From NCBI GenBank assembly GCA_012841015.1, contig DUVN01000024.1:62001-126000 (forward strand): a DNA stretch of 64,000 bases, in the 5' to 3' direction. The translations under genes and the position numbers were made by a program. Below the pieces are notes generated by a model. That model worked only from the letters and a program-made list of their open reading frames with translations. It did no database searches and was not told the DNA's origin. This document shows positions 9,012 to 18,591 of the stretch, in pieces (position 1 is the stretch's first letter; every line of letters begins with the position of its first letter). The DNA comes from Clostridiaceae bacterium. GTDB taxonomy: Bacteria; Bacillota; Clostridia; Saccharofermentanales; DTU023.

Positions 9012-9148
9012 GGTGATGCTCCTTTCATACGAACTCAGTTTAATCAGTACGTAAGATAATTATCGTCGTGAAATACAGTGTGAGGGGCCTTCTTTCTTCG
9101 CAGATTTCTGTCGAGGCAGTCAAAATTGACAGCCCGCCAGAACATGCA

Positions 9149-10834
9149 TCACCCTAAGGCTCTCATCTGCGTGATCGCAGGGAGGATGACAGTTGCCATA
9201 ACAACGATTAAGTCGATCGCCATGGGGACGACAAACAATAGTGAACGCTGTTCAGCTCGCCCGCGCATCGCATCACGGTACAGTTGCCGCCCGCGATCTG
9301 CCTGCATGCGGATTAGCTCTAAGATTTCCCTTCCGCCCTCACGTTCGTATCGTGCCATGAGCCGTAATGCTGTTTGAATCTCTGGCAGGGGACAGTGTTC
9401 GGCGAGCCAGTTCGCTGCCATAACACTGTCATAACCTGTTTCGAGATGAAGGACGGCCTTGTTGAGGTCGTTTGTAACGGGGTTATCGGAGTTCCTATTG
9501 GAGAGATTGACCTTCGCTACCATACGTAGTGCCCTGTCGAAAGTCAGTCCGCTCTCGAGGAGAATGTAGAGAGAATTGACAGCAGACGGATAGTAAAAGC
9601 GATAATTCTCTCGCCGCTTAGACGCTTTTGAACAGCATTCGATGTCGCGGGCGATCGAGATAGAGACGGCTGCTAAAGCGACGATAAACAGCGATGCTCG
9701 ACACGTCAGAAGAAGAATAAACGCGATCATACAGCCAAATAATAAATCTTTTGCTTTCTGGATCATATAGCGTATCCAAGCGCCTTCCTTTTCTTCTGCC
9801 AACAAATTGACGGATGTCGCGATCGTCATACCGATCTGCCCCGGGAACCAATCAAGGTAGAGTTTCGATAAAAAAGCTGCCATACGACTCTTCTTCGGTC
9901 GATGTTTTGCCTTTCCTTTTTTCTTTTTCGATCGACGTGCTTTTCCCTTGACCTTTTCAGGCGCGAGTAAAAGGAGGAGAATGAACAGGGCGAACATGGC
10001 GAGGAGATAAAGAACGGAGAGAGGAAAGATCATATTCGCGTCCTGCTGAACCGATTGACTATAAGAGACAGTCCCGCCGAATACGAAGCGAGCCATGAAA
10101 AACGGAATAATCGACAGGATGGCCGCTTCACTCGATTGTCCGCGGCGCTCATTGGCGACTTCACTTTGCATATTGATTTGTGCCGATAAATCATGGTGGC
10201 TTTGCCGGACGAAGACATCGATGCGACCGCCCGATCTCGACAAAAGCGTCAGCATGGTCACGTCACGTGTGCAGATGGGCAGTCCGACTTCACGAGTGAA
10301 TGATGCAAGCGCCTCATAGAGAGACAGTTGTGCTTCTAGATTCTTTTTTAACCTAAGAAGAGAACGGATGAGCCTGTTGTTTTTTCCCAGTTGTTCTGTC
10401 AGCGGCTTCACAGATTCCACGAGTGCCATTTCAAGAGGGATGCCTGCAGATAGGCGCGTGGAAAGATAACCTAATAAGTGTTGGTACTGTATGAGAAGCA
10501 GTTTATCCTCGCGCAAGTGGAAGAGATGTGCAAGCCCGAATCCCAGCAAAAAAGTCCCCGGAATAGTGACGAACCATCCGGTAGATGCTGATCCGAGAAA
10601 CGCAATGGCCGCCAACCTAGAAGGAATGATGGCGAAAACAATCCATTTAAGAGCAGCTACGCTACGCCTACCGAAGTCAGAGGTTGTTTCTCCTCGTTGG
10701 ATCGATGTTGACGCTTGGAATCGATAGCGTTGTTTGCTTATTTTCTTCTTATTGCTTTGTTTCTTCGAGCCTTTCCTTTTCGATTTGCTCCTGATTGCCT
10801 GCCTGCTTTTTGCACTGTAATTGTATCGGGTCAT
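9149..10834 (-). CDS. Fused TadB-TadC-like pilus platform protein
   Basis: A 561-residue inner-membrane protein in which two type II secretion F (T2SSF) modules are joined. The first, TadB-like, has YLSTRLSAGIPLEMAL, then SRSGGRIDVFVR and two membrane helices. A strongly basic linker (KARRSKKKKGKAKHRPKK) follows at about 300-320. The second module, TadC-like, has YPSAVNSLYILLESGLTFDRAL, ARYEREGGREI and the terminal hydrophobic segment. In most Tad loci these are two adjacent genes. The frame opens from a TTG at 10885, but the ATG at 10834 follows GGAGAGGAGACACG and is the better start. It would assemble Flp1-type pilins powered by the upstream ATPase. Confidence 0.82.
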   Translation of the reverse strand: MTRYNYSAKSRQAIRSKSKRKGSKKQSNKKKISKQRYRFQASTSIQRGETTSDFGRRSVAALKWIVFAIIPSRLAAIAFLGSASTGWFVTIPGTFLLGFGLAHLFHLREDKLLLIQYQHLLGYLSTRLSAGIPLEMALVESVKPLTEQLGKNNRLIRSLLRLKKNLEAQLSLYEALASFTREVGLPICTRDVTMLTLLSRSGGRIDVFVRQSHHDLSAQINMQSEVANERRGQSSEAAILSIIPFFMARFVFGGTVSYSQSVQQDANMIFPLSVLYLLAMFALFILLLLLAPEKVKGKARRSKKKKGKAKHRPKKSRMAAFLSKLYLDWFPGQIGMTIATSVNLLAEEKEGAWIRYMIQKAKDLLFGCMIAFILLLTCRASLFIVALAAVSISIARDIECCSKASKRRENYRFYYPSAVNSLYILLESGLTFDRALRMVAKVNLSNRNSDNPVTNDLNKAVLHLETGYDSVMAANWLAEHCPLPEIQTALRLMARYEREGGREILELIRMQADRGRQLYRDAMRGRAEQRSLLFVVPMAIDLIVVMATVILPAITQMRALG

Positions 10835-10862
10835 CGTGTCTCCTCTCCGTGATTGTCGATTG

Positions 10863-12026
10863 TCATCTTGATTGTTGTTCGTCAACTGTTAGTGAATAGT
10901 GGTTTTTGAGCTGAAAGGTATCGTTGTGGAATCCTGTTACGGAGCTAATCTCTTGGACGAGTCGCCGTCCGTCTGCTAGGCGGACGAGGTGGATCATCAA
11001 ATCGATGGAGGACGCGACCATTCTCCTGCACGCTTCCCATGGGAGCTGTGAGGCGGTCATGAGCAATAGGGATAGGCGATTGAGCATCTCAGACGTGCTA
11101 TTGCCGTGTCCTGTTGACATCGAGCCAGGGTGGCCTGTCTGCATAGCCTGGATCATATCGTACGCCTCCGTCCCGCGAACCTCTCCGACAATGACACGGT
11201 CGGGTCGCAAGCGCAAAGATGAGTGGATGAGATCGGAGAGGGAAATCGTTCCGCCTCCGTCAACGGCAGATGTTCTCGCCTCTAGTCGGACGATGTTATG
11301 CTTGCCAGTCAGGTCAAGTTCAGAGGCGTCCTCCACCGTTACAATACGTTCGTGCTCGGGAATGAAGGCTGCAAGTGCGTTCAGGAATGTTGTTTTGCCG
11401 GAGGCTGTGCCACCGCTTATGAAGATATTTTTACGGGCTTTGACTGATTCGATAAGGAAATGCGCCTCTTTAGCCGGCAACGTCTTGTTTTCAATGAGAG
11501 CTTCCATCGTCGGCATAATACCTGTAAATTTTCTGATTGAGAGAACAGGGCCGTCGGGTGCGGCAGGCGGCAAAATTGCATGAACACGGGAGCCATCACG
11601 AAGCCGCATGTCGGCGATGGGTGAACGTTCGTGGACGAGTTTATTGGCGCGCCCAAAATAGCGGCTGATGACATGCGTGAGGTGTGCGGGAGAATCAAAG
11701 GAGATGTCAGTTTTTTCTAATCGGCCGTTTCGCTCAACGTAGATTTGTGAAGGGCAATTGACCATGATTTCTGTGATCGATGGCTCGTCGAGAAGAGGCT
11801 GCAATATGTCGAGTCCGCGCATTGCATCAAAAAGATGGCGAATCAAGTGCGTCTTTTCGTATACAGTTAAGTGGGACCCTTGTGTGCGCCTTGATACTTC
11901 TGCTGCGATCATGCGCCGAAGTTCGTCATCTGTCGGCTCCACGCCAGGTTCGAGACGTGAGGCAATTCGCCGAATCCAAATTTGTTTTTCACTATAACTT
12001 GGAAGCAATATTTGACTCCTTGTCAT
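10863..12026 (-). CDS. tadA: Tad/CpaF-family pilus assembly ATPase
   Basis: Secretion-type hexameric ATPase that drives pilus subunit assembly at the inner membrane. Visible motifs are Walker A SGGTASGKTTFL, the Asp box/Walker B segment around LRLRPDRVIVGEVRG, and the HPGSMSTGHGNST histidine box. These place it in the CpaF/TadA family, whose usual length is 380-450; the call here gives 387. The open frame begins at a TTG at 12077, which would overlap the upstream gene by 86 bases. The ATG at 12026, with AGAGG just before it, leaves a 35-base overlap and is preferred. An ATG at 12065 is the alternative. Confidence 0.85.
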   Translation of the reverse strand: MTRSQILLPSYSEKQIWIRRIASRLEPGVEPTDDELRRMIAAEVSRRTQGSHLTVYEKTHLIRHLFDAMRGLDILQPLLDEPSITEIMVNCPSQIYVERNGRLEKTDISFDSPAHLTHVISRYFGRANKLVHERSPIADMRLRDGSRVHAILPPAAPDGPVLSIRKFTGIMPTMEALIENKTLPAKEAHFLIESVKARKNIFISGGTASGKTTFLNALAAFIPEHERIVTVEDASELDLTGKHNIVRLEARTSAVDGGGTISLSDLIHSSLRLRPDRVIVGEVRGTEAYDMIQAMQTGHPGSMSTGHGNSTSEMLNRLSLLLMTASQLPWEACRRMVASSIDLMIHLVRLADGRRLVQEISSVTGFHNDTFQLKNHYSLTVDEQQSR

Positions 12027-13089
12027 GACCTCTGTGATTGACTTCTGCAAAGGATCTGCGTCCATGCGGGAGTTCAAGGATGCGGCATTCTTTAGGAAGT
12101 TGCGCCATGAATAACCCTAATTCACGTCGAGCGATCCCTTCTTTGTCAGAATGTCCGATAGGAGCGTCGACGTAGATAAAGTCACACAGAACGGCGAGTT
12201 CGAGGATTTTGCATAGAGGCATTCCTTCAATGTCAATCCATGATGTTGTAGGCTGCGATCTCGTATGCGTGTAGTCGCGCCATGCATTCGTTATCTGTCT
12301 TAATGTACCGATGTCGCACGTGATCAGATCGTCAGATCGTTCCGGCAGAGCATAAGTGTAATAGCCTGCCTCATGCATATAGAGCCACTGTCCCATATCG
12401 CTGATTTCTGGGATGTCTCCCTCGGAAAATCGGTAGATCAGATCGCCGATTGTCAGCCCGTGACTGCGACGAAAACGGCTCTCCATCTTGTAAAGAGGTT
12501 TGATTGGAAGATAAATGACCGTATGTCCGCATGATTGTTCTTTGCCGATCACATAGCGCGTGACGCGTGTACTCGCCTCATGTGAAAAAGAGAGGTGCGT
12601 ACCGATGCTGTTGGAATGCTGATGCAAAGCTGTCAACGCAGATGTGCCAACGATGAGATGACGCCGTATGATCGCGTCGATTTCTGAAGCTCGTGTAAAC
12701 CGGGATACGACGTAGACTTTTGTTGTTTTCTCATTTATACGTATATCGGATTGGATAGGGCGACTTATACTTGTTTGATGTTCACGGGAGCAGAATGATG
12801 ATTCATTGGTGTTGTTCTCTTTCCCGCGTTCACATAACTTGATACAGACTGTCAGCTTGGGGGGCTGATCGGAAAGTGTCTCGAGCGAGATATGACGAGG
12901 TAAGAGGGCGACTGTGACGCGGTCAAGAGTATCCTTTGTCATGCTCTTCAGTGCGTTGAAGATAGCTGTTTCGTGCGTAGCAGGCATAGCTACGACCTCA
13001 TAAACGTCGTAGGATAAAGAGTGTAGGCGCCTTACAAGTCGCGCTTGATAGTCGTGGTGGTCGTCAAAGTATAATACAACAGGTCTCAT
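11992..13089 (-). CDS. TadZ/CpaE-like protein without a visible P-loop
   Basis: A 365-residue protein and the first gene of the Tad-like operon. The N-terminus (VVLYFDDHHDYQARLVRRL) looks like the atypical receiver domain that opens clostridial TadZ/CpaE proteins. The middle (VIYLPIKPL) and end (CDFIYVDAPIGHSD) match the strand positions of the MinD-like fold. However, the expected GKGGxGKT/S P-loop is absent, so ATP binding is doubtful. The frame opens at a GTG at 13095; the ATG at 13089 follows TAGGAGTGAAC and is preferred. Identification rests on fold-like motifs and position directly before tadA, so it is moderate. Confidence 0.55.
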   Translation of the reverse strand: MRPVVLYFDDHHDYQARLVRRLHSLSYDVYEVVAMPATHETAIFNALKSMTKDTLDRVTVALLPRHISLETLSDQPPKLTVCIKLCERGKENNTNESSFCSREHQTSISRPIQSDIRINEKTTKVYVVSRFTRASEIDAIIRRHLIVGTSALTALHQHSNSIGTHLSFSHEASTRVTRYVIGKEQSCGHTVIYLPIKPLYKMESRFRRSHGLTIGDLIYRFSEGDIPEISDMGQWLYMHEAGYYTYALPERSDDLITCDIGTLRQITNAWRDYTHTRSQPTTSWIDIEGMPLCKILELAVLCDFIYVDAPIGHSDKEGIARRELGLFMAQLPKECRILELPHGRRSFAEVNHRGHDKESNIASKL

Positions 13090-13225
13090 GTTCACTCCTA
13101 TTCTGTAGCTATGCTCGATTTATCGTACGGTCGTTACCATTCACTAGAGGAAAGAAAAAAGTGTCGAGGGCCGTCAAGCGTTAGCAGATTTGTCGAGAAT
13201 GAAACAGTGCAGTCAAAAATTCCTA

Positions 13226-13234
13226 TGGTACAAT
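13226..13234 (+). promoter_or_regulatory. Extended -10 promoter of the metK transcript
   Basis: TGG followed by TACAAT (13229-13234) is an extended -10 element 21 bases before the S-box aptamer. No good -35 is visible at the proper distance, as is common for extended -10 promoters. Confidence 0.45.
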
Positions 13235-13254
13235 ATGGAAAGTTGAATACAATA

Positions 13255-13356
13255 ATTATCAAGAGTGGCGGAGGGACAGGCCCTATGAAGTCCGGCAACC
13301 GGCGGTGTCGCATCGGTGCCAAATCCTGCAGACCGGCGAGGTCTGAGAGATGATGC
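13255..13356 (+). ncRNA. SAM-I (S-box) riboswitch aptamer
   Basis: The conserved S-box blocks occur in order: TTATCAAGAGTGGCGGAGGG, GGCCCTATGAAGTCCGGCAACC, a variable P3 arm, GGTGCCAAATCCTGC, and the closing GAGAGATGA. It lies between a -10 element and metK and is followed by an intrinsic terminator. In this known class, SAM binding favours the terminator, so metK should be repressed when SAM is plentiful. Confidence 0.96.
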
Positions 13357-13360
13357 TTTC

Positions 13361-13387
13361 AAGACCTCCACTTGGGAGGTTTTTTAT
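13361..13387 (+). terminator. Riboswitch-controlled terminator before metK
   Basis: ACCTCC (13364-13369) pairs with GGAGGT (13375-13380), followed directly by TTTTTTATT. It forms the expression platform of the S-box riboswitch, 55 bases before the metK start. Confidence 0.88.
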
Positions 13388-13441
13388 TAGAAGAGTCGAT
13401 TGAGCCGACTTGGAAATTTTCTATGGAAAGGGAGAATACGG

Positions 13442-14620
13442 ATGTTAAATTCTACTCATGACACGTGGCTATTCACATCGGAATCGGTAACGGAAGGTCA
13501 TCCTGATAAAGTATGCGATCAAATCGCCGATGCCGTCTTAGATTCAATTCTTGAACACGACCCCAATGCACGCGTCGCATGTGAGACAGTAACGACGACG
13601 GGGCTAGTGCTCGTGATGGGAGAGATCTCGACGACATCGTACGTTGATATACCGTACATCGCTCGCGAGACAATCAGGAGGATCGGCTATACGGGCAGTC
13701 AATTCGGTTTTGACGCAGATTCATGCGCCGTTTTGACATCGATTGATGAGCAATCCGCCGACATAGCTATGGGTGTAAACTGTTCTTTTGAGGAGAGAGC
13801 TGGCGAGCTGGGGGAGCATTTAGGTGCTGGCGATCAGGGCATGATGTTCGGATTTGCTAATACGGACACGCCGGAGTTCATGCCCCTTCCGATTACATTG
13901 GCGCATAGACTCACGCAAAAAATGGCCGAAGCGAGAAAAACTGGTGAAGCTCCGTTATTTTGTCCTGACGGTAAATCACAAGTGACGATTCGCTATGAGG
14001 GTAATCGTCCCGTACATATCGATGCTGTCGTTATCTCGACACAACACCATGCAGAGGCGACGCTTGAACAGGTGCGCGACGAGGTCGAGGATCACGTGAT
14101 TTTCCCCATACTCGCAGGAGATCTTTTTGACAGTCAGACTAAAATATACATCAATCCTACCGGGCGATTTGTCATCGGTGGACCACGTGCTGACACTGGT
14201 CTTACCGGGCGCAAGATCATCTGTGACACATATGGTGGATTTGGACATCATGGGGGAGGTGCCTTCTCCGGTAAAGACCCAACGAAAGTTGATCGAACGG
14301 GCTCGTATGCAGCGCGCTATATTGCGAAAAATATCGTCGCCTCGGGGCTCTGCTCGCAGTGTGAAGTCCAGCTTGCGTACATTATTGGCGTCGCCCATCC
14401 CGTTTCTGTGACCGTCACGACGTACGGTACGTGCAACAAATACTCAGACGAGTTGTTAAGTCGACACGTGCGGTCGAAGTTTGATCTTCGCCCTGATGCG
14501 ATTATCGAGCGTTTCGATTTAATGCGGCCGATTTACACGCAGGTGAGTAACTACGGTCATTTTGGTCGTCCGGAGCTCGACTTACCGTGGGAGCAACTCG
14601 ATGCCGTTGATTTATTCTAA
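13442..14620 (+). CDS. metK: S-adenosylmethionine synthase
   Basis: Makes SAM from methionine and ATP in the cytoplasm. It has 392 residues, the usual length. Visible motifs include [16 protein letters not shown] near residue 19, [12 protein letters not shown] and the phosphate-binding [16 protein letters not shown]. The frame opens at 13400, but the ATG at 13442 follows AAAGGGAGAATACGG and gives the standard N-terminus. Expression is controlled by the S-box riboswitch just upstream. The enzyme feeds methylation reactions whose by-products would be recycled by the ahcY/mtnA operon at 24-33 kb. Confidence 0.97.
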   Translation: MLNSTHDTWLFTSESVTEGHPDKVCDQIADAVLDSILEHDPNARVACETVTTTGLVLVMGEISTTSYVDIPYIARETIRRIGYTGSQFGFDADSCAVLTSIDEQSADIAMGVNCSFEERAGELGEHLGAGDQGMMFGFANTDTPEFMPLPITLAHRLTQKMAEARKTGEAPLFCPDGKSQVTIRYEGNRPVHIDAVVISTQHHAEATLEQVRDEVEDHVIFPILAGDLFDSQTKIYINPTGRFVIGGPRADTGLTGRKIICDTYGGFGHHGGGAFSGKDPTKVDRTGSYAARYIAKNIVASGLCSQCEVQLAYIIGVAHPVSVTVTTYGTCNKYSDELLSRHVRSKFDLRPDAIIERFDLMRPIYTQVSNYGHFGRPELDLPWEQLDAVDLF

Positions 14621-14649
14621 GTGGCGAGGCGTGAAAGGTTGATTCTTTG

Positions 14650-16998
14650 ATGCGCGACCGGCAGCAGTCAGTGTTTAAGAGTGGTGAACTTGTGTCCTTT
14701 TCGGGCGTCGTGACGCGTGTCATCTTTCGGAATGATGAAAATGGTTATTCTATTCTCGATATTGAAGGCCAGACGGAAGAGTGGACCGTTACGGGCGTGA
14801 TGCCACACATTATGGCAGGTGATATGGTAATGGGCGAGGGCTCATGGAAAGACCATCCGACGTATGGGCCACAGATCGCCGTTCGAGAGATCAGTAAAGA
14901 CGAGCCGCGCGAAAGTGAACGCATTGAGAAATACCTCGCCTCAGGCGCCATAAAAGGGATAGGCGAGGCTACGGCTAAAAAACTCGTTGAAACATTCGGT
15001 GATGACACGCTGACGATCATGAGAAATCACCCTGAACGCGTTGCCACAATTCGCGGTATCGGGCGGACAAAGGCCGAGAGCTTCAGCAAACAGCTCAACG
15101 CCGACCGCGCCTACCAGGACTTGTCACTTTTTTTGTTGCCGCACGGTATCGGGCAGGCACGCATCCACCGCATTTACACCATATTCGGTATGGCGGCGGA
15201 GATGCTTATTAAGGAGAACCCTTTCATCCTTGCCGAGCGTGTGCCGGGCATCGGCTTTCAAACGGCCGATCGACTTGCCGCCGAGTTAGGGTTCGGAGGT
15301 GATCATCCTGCGAGACTGAAAGGTGCCGTTCTTTTTGCGATGAATCAATCGCTTTTTAAGAACGGCAACACGGTCATCCACGAGGATAGTGTGGCGAGCT
15401 TTCTGTCGGAACGCCTCGTAGTTTCTGAAGAAAAGATTAATGATGCGATCGATTCCCTCTTAGCAGAAGGAAACATCGTCAAGGTGTTAGGCGATTCACA
15501 TCAGAGCATGACAGAAGGCGTGGTGACAACAGGGCTAGCGAATGTCTTGGGCCAATACCGATCGTCGTCAGGCGAGGAATACGCACCGGATGGGCTTATC
15601 GCTCTTTCTGATGTTGCAGTGATTGAGCGCTCATTAGCTAGGCGTCTTCGTTTTTTATCGTCTGTTTCTCCATCAGATGCTCGTTTTATGACGGAAGAAC
15701 AGGCGCGATTCGCTGTTCAATGTGTGGCGCAAGAGGAAGGGTTTGAGCCGGGCGACGAACAGATTCGTGCGATCGTCATGGCACTGACGCGCCCGCTTTC
15801 TGTGCTGACCGGAGGCCCCGGCACAGGGAAGACGACGATCGTGCGATTATTGACACGTATTTTGAAAAAGCGAGGTGAGGAAGTCTTATTGGCTGCGCCA
15901 ACAGGACGCGCTGCACGACGACTGGCAGAAGTCTGCCGAATGAGCGCGCAGACACTTCACCGTCTGCTCTCTTTACAAGTCCGAGATGACAATGTCCCCA
16001 ACGCTGTGCTCTGGTTGACTGCAGAGGCGATCGATGGCGATACGCTGATCGTTGATGAATGCTCCATGATCGATTTGTTTTTGTTTTCCCACCTGATGTC
16101 TGCTATACGCCCAGGTATGCGTGTCTTGCTGATCGGCGACGCCGATCAGCTCCCGTCGATTGGCCCAGGGCAGGTATTGCGCGACATACTTTCCGCTCCT
16201 TTTTTGCCGCATACGAGGTTGACACAGATTTACCGTCAGGAGGAGCACAAGCTCATCGTTTCGAATGCGCACCGTATTTTAAGAGGTGAAGAGCTTGTGT
16301 TTGACCAGTCACTTGAATCAGATTTTATTTTTATTGATTGTGCCAACGAACAGGAAATGCACGACGGCGTATTGAAACTTTGTCAGAATGTTTTGCCCAA
16401 TCATTATGGAACGGACGGTATATACGGCGTTCAGGTGCTGTCGGCGATCAGACGCGGCAAAGCAGGTGTCGTCGAACTGAACCGAGCGCTTCAGCAGTTG
16501 TCGCGCGGTGAAGAATTCTATTCAATTGAAGCACACGGTTACCGCTTGACATCGGGCGATAAAGTGATGCAGACGAGGAATCACTACGATCTTGAGTGGC
16601 TGATCCCTCGCGCGGGCATCAAGGGAAAGGGCGTTGTGAACGGGGAGATGGGTATTGTTCAGTCGATTAGCCTTTCAAGAAAGAGCGTAACGATTCTGTT
16701 TGAAGATGAGAAAATCGCAACAATTGAAGGTGCCGATCTCGACGATATTGATCTAGCATATGCGACAACGATTCACAAATCACAGGGCTCTGAGTATCCC
16801 GTTGAAATTCTTGTCATCCCTGCAGGTGCGCCTGCGTTCCTAACGCGCAATCTCCTCTACACAGGCGTCACGCGTGCGAAGGAACGACTCTTTCTCCTCA
16901 CGCGGCGGCGCACGTTGGAGATGATGCTCGCAAACAACGAGGCAAACGAGCGCCGCGGCATGCTCCTCCACTGGCTTTGTGAGCAGGCAGATGCATAA
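14650..16998 (+). CDS. recD2: RecD2-type SF1B DNA helicase
   Basis: A 5'-3' DNA helicase of the RecD2 family found in bacteria without RecBC partners, with roles in DNA repair and replication fork handling. It is 782 residues, typical. The N-terminal OB-like region is followed by helix-hairpin-helix motifs (GIGEATAKKL, IRGIGRTKAE, GIGFQTADRL). Then come Walker A GGPGTGKTT at about 388-396, Walker B DECSMID near 469, and the late helicase motif YATTIHKSQGSEYP. AAAGG precedes the ATG at 14650; a TTG one codon earlier is also in frame. It is followed by a comF-like gene with overlap, an arrangement common in Clostridia. Confidence 0.92.
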   Translation: MRDRQQSVFKSGELVSFSGVVTRVIFRNDENGYSILDIEGQTEEWTVTGVMPHIMAGDMVMGEGSWKDHPTYGPQIAVREISKDEPRESERIEKYLASGAIKGIGEATAKKLVETFGDDTLTIMRNHPERVATIRGIGRTKAESFSKQLNADRAYQDLSLFLLPHGIGQARIHRIYTIFGMAAEMLIKENPFILAERVPGIGFQTADRLAAELGFGGDHPARLKGAVLFAMNQSLFKNGNTVIHEDSVASFLSERLVVSEEKINDAIDSLLAEGNIVKVLGDSHQSMTEGVVTTGLANVLGQYRSSSGEEYAPDGLIALSDVAVIERSLARRLRFLSSVSPSDARFMTEEQARFAVQCVAQEEGFEPGDEQIRAIVMALTRPLSVLTGGPGTGKTTIVRLLTRILKKRGEEVLLAAPTGRAARRLAEVCRMSAQTLHRLLSLQVRDDNVPNAVLWLTAEAIDGDTLIVDECSMIDLFLFSHLMSAIRPGMRVLLIGDADQLPSIGPGQVLRDILSAPFLPHTRLTQIYRQEEHKLIVSNAHRILRGEELVFDQSLESDFIFIDCANEQEMHDGVLKLCQNVLPNHYGTDGIYGVQVLSAIRRGKAGVVELNRALQQLSRGEEFYSIEAHGYRLTSGDKVMQTRNHYDLEWLIPRAGIKGKGVVNGEMGIVQSISLSRKSVTILFEDEKIATIEGADLDDIDLAYATTIHKSQGSEYPVEILVIPAGAPAFLTRNLLYTGVTRAKERLFLLTRRRTLEMMLANNEANERRGMLLHWLCEQADA

Positions 16999-17848
16999 AA
17001 AGCGCACAAGCAGGAGAAAGAGCGTACGAATCAGAAATTTCCTGCGTCAACAGTTTGTCACTCTTTATTACCATCCGTATTGCGCTGTCTGTGATCGTCC
17101 CGTTCAACCGCCACTTCCATCCCCCTTCGTCTGTCGTGATTGTCTTTCCGTTCTCCCATTTCGCATGGAACGGGAACAGCTATCATGGGATCATCCATGG
17201 CGGCTTTTTGCGACTTTTTATTATCGTGATCCCCTGCGAAAGATGATCGTGTCGATGAAGTTTTCAGAGAGGATCGACAGGGCGGAGGCGATTGCACCGT
17301 TCATGTACAAGACAATGGTGCGCCATAAAATAGATGTCGACGCTGTCATCCCTGTGCCCTTGCACGAGAAAAGGCTATCAGAGAGAGGGTACAATCAAGC
17401 GGCACTGCTTGCCGACGTGATTGCAAGGGAGGCGGGGATATCGGTCGTCGATCAAGTGCTTTTCCGCGACATCTATACTGATCGTCAGAGTGAGAGCCTG
17501 ACAGTTGAAGAGCGGCATCGACATTTGGCTGATGCATTTAAGCTCAATAATAAGTCGCCCGTCATCAGCGAATTGTGCGGTCGTAAAGTGCTCCTAGTGG
17601 ACGACGTGTTGACGACGGGCGCGACGCTCTCTGCCGCGGCCAAACCGCTCGATGAGGCGGGTTTACACGTTGTCTGCATGGTAGCCTCATCTGATAAGGA
17701 TAAGTACCGTGGTTACAGGGAGATTCTTAACGATTGGACGACACTTCCCCAAGAGAGTCATTCGGCACGACAGAGGCAAATGATGCGTGATACAATGGGG
17801 CGATTATTCTATGTGGGGTGGCAAGGATGCCGAACTTTTGGATCGTAG
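16991..17848 (+). CDS. ComF-family phosphoribosyltransferase-like protein
   Basis: A 285-residue member of the ComF family, required for DNA uptake in competent Firmicutes. It has a four-cysteine zinc-finger-like N-terminus (CAVCDRP, then CRDC) and a type I PRTase motif LLVDDVLTTGATLSAAA. The C-terminal tail of about 45 residues after the PRTase domain is longer than usual and unrecognised. The start is an ATG at 16991 inside the end of recD2; a GTG at 16979 is the alternative. No comE or comG genes are in the window, so actual competence is unproven. Confidence 0.82.
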   Translation: MHKKRTSRRKSVRIRNFLRQQFVTLYYHPYCAVCDRPVQPPLPSPFVCRDCLSVLPFRMEREQLSWDHPWRLFATFYYRDPLRKMIVSMKFSERIDRAEAIAPFMYKTMVRHKIDVDAVIPVPLHEKRLSERGYNQAALLADVIAREAGISVVDQVLFRDIYTDRQSESLTVEERHRHLADAFKLNNKSPVISELCGRKVLLVDDVLTTGATLSAAAKPLDEAGLHVVCMVASSDKDKYRGYREILNDWTTLPQESHSARQRQMMRDTMGRLFYVGWQGCRTFGS

Positions 17849-18591
17849 CCGCAGGACTCGTCCTGCCTGGTCTCATGACCGGCATTGGCGCGTTGCCGGC
17901 TCTTTTTACAGGAAATGTAACAAGGAAGTGGCTCGATGCGATGCTTGGGTTCGCTGCGGGCGTTATGTTGGCTGCGACGTGTTTCTCTCTTATTCTGCCA
18001 AGTGTCGAGTTTGGCGGGGGAACGTTGAAGGCCGTTTTAATCACAGCCGCTGGTATTATCGTTGGTGCAGTGATCATCGATTTATTTGATCGGTTCGCTC
18101 CACATGAGCACTTGATCAATAAACATCATGAGGGTGTGCCGACAGAGTCGCTCAAAAAGATTTGGCTTTTCATCATCGCGATCGCCATTCATAATTTCCC
18201 CGAGGGCATGGCTGTCGGTGTCGCATTTGGTTCCGGACATATGTCGCACGGGATCCCCGTTGCAATCGGCATAGGCCTTCAGAATATGCCAGAGGGGCTC
18301 GCTGTCGCTTTTTCTCTGATACGTGAAAACTACAGTGTCGGCAAAGCTTATTGGGTAGCTTTTCTGACCGGTTTGATCGAGCCTATAGGAGCACTGTTAG
18401 GTTACGGGCTTGTCCGATTATTCAGTCCCGCGCTCCCATTCATACTCGCTGTCGCTGCAGGTGCTATGCTCTTTGTGATCGCTGACGAGGTCATACCGGA
18501 GACGCACAGTGGGGGTAATGAGAGGATGGCGACATTTGCTCTCATCATCGGCTTTGTCATCATGATGATTATGGACATCGCGTTAGGGTAG
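17827..18591 (+). CDS. ZIP-family metal transporter
   Basis: A membrane transporter of 254 residues that likely imports zinc or related divalent metals. Family hallmarks are the metal-binding helix motifs HNFPEGMAVG and QNMPEGLAVA, with eight hydrophobic segments. The histidine-containing loop between helices 3 and 4 is present (HEHLINKHHEG-like). The ATG at 17827 lies inside the end of the comF-like gene and follows GGCAAGG; a GTG at 17818 is also open. It converges with the Abi gene, the two stop codons overlapping by about nine bases. Confidence 0.88.
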   Translation: MPNFWIVAAGLVLPGLMTGIGALPALFTGNVTRKWLDAMLGFAAGVMLAATCFSLILPSVEFGGGTLKAVLITAAGIIVGAVIIDLFDRFAPHEHLINKHHEGVPTESLKKIWLFIIAIAIHNFPEGMAVGVAFGSGHMSHGIPVAIGIGLQNMPEGLAVAFSLIRENYSVGKAYWVAFLTGLIEPIGALLGYGLVRLFSPALPFILAVAAGAMLFVIADEVIPETHSGGNERMATFALIIGFVIMMIMDIALG

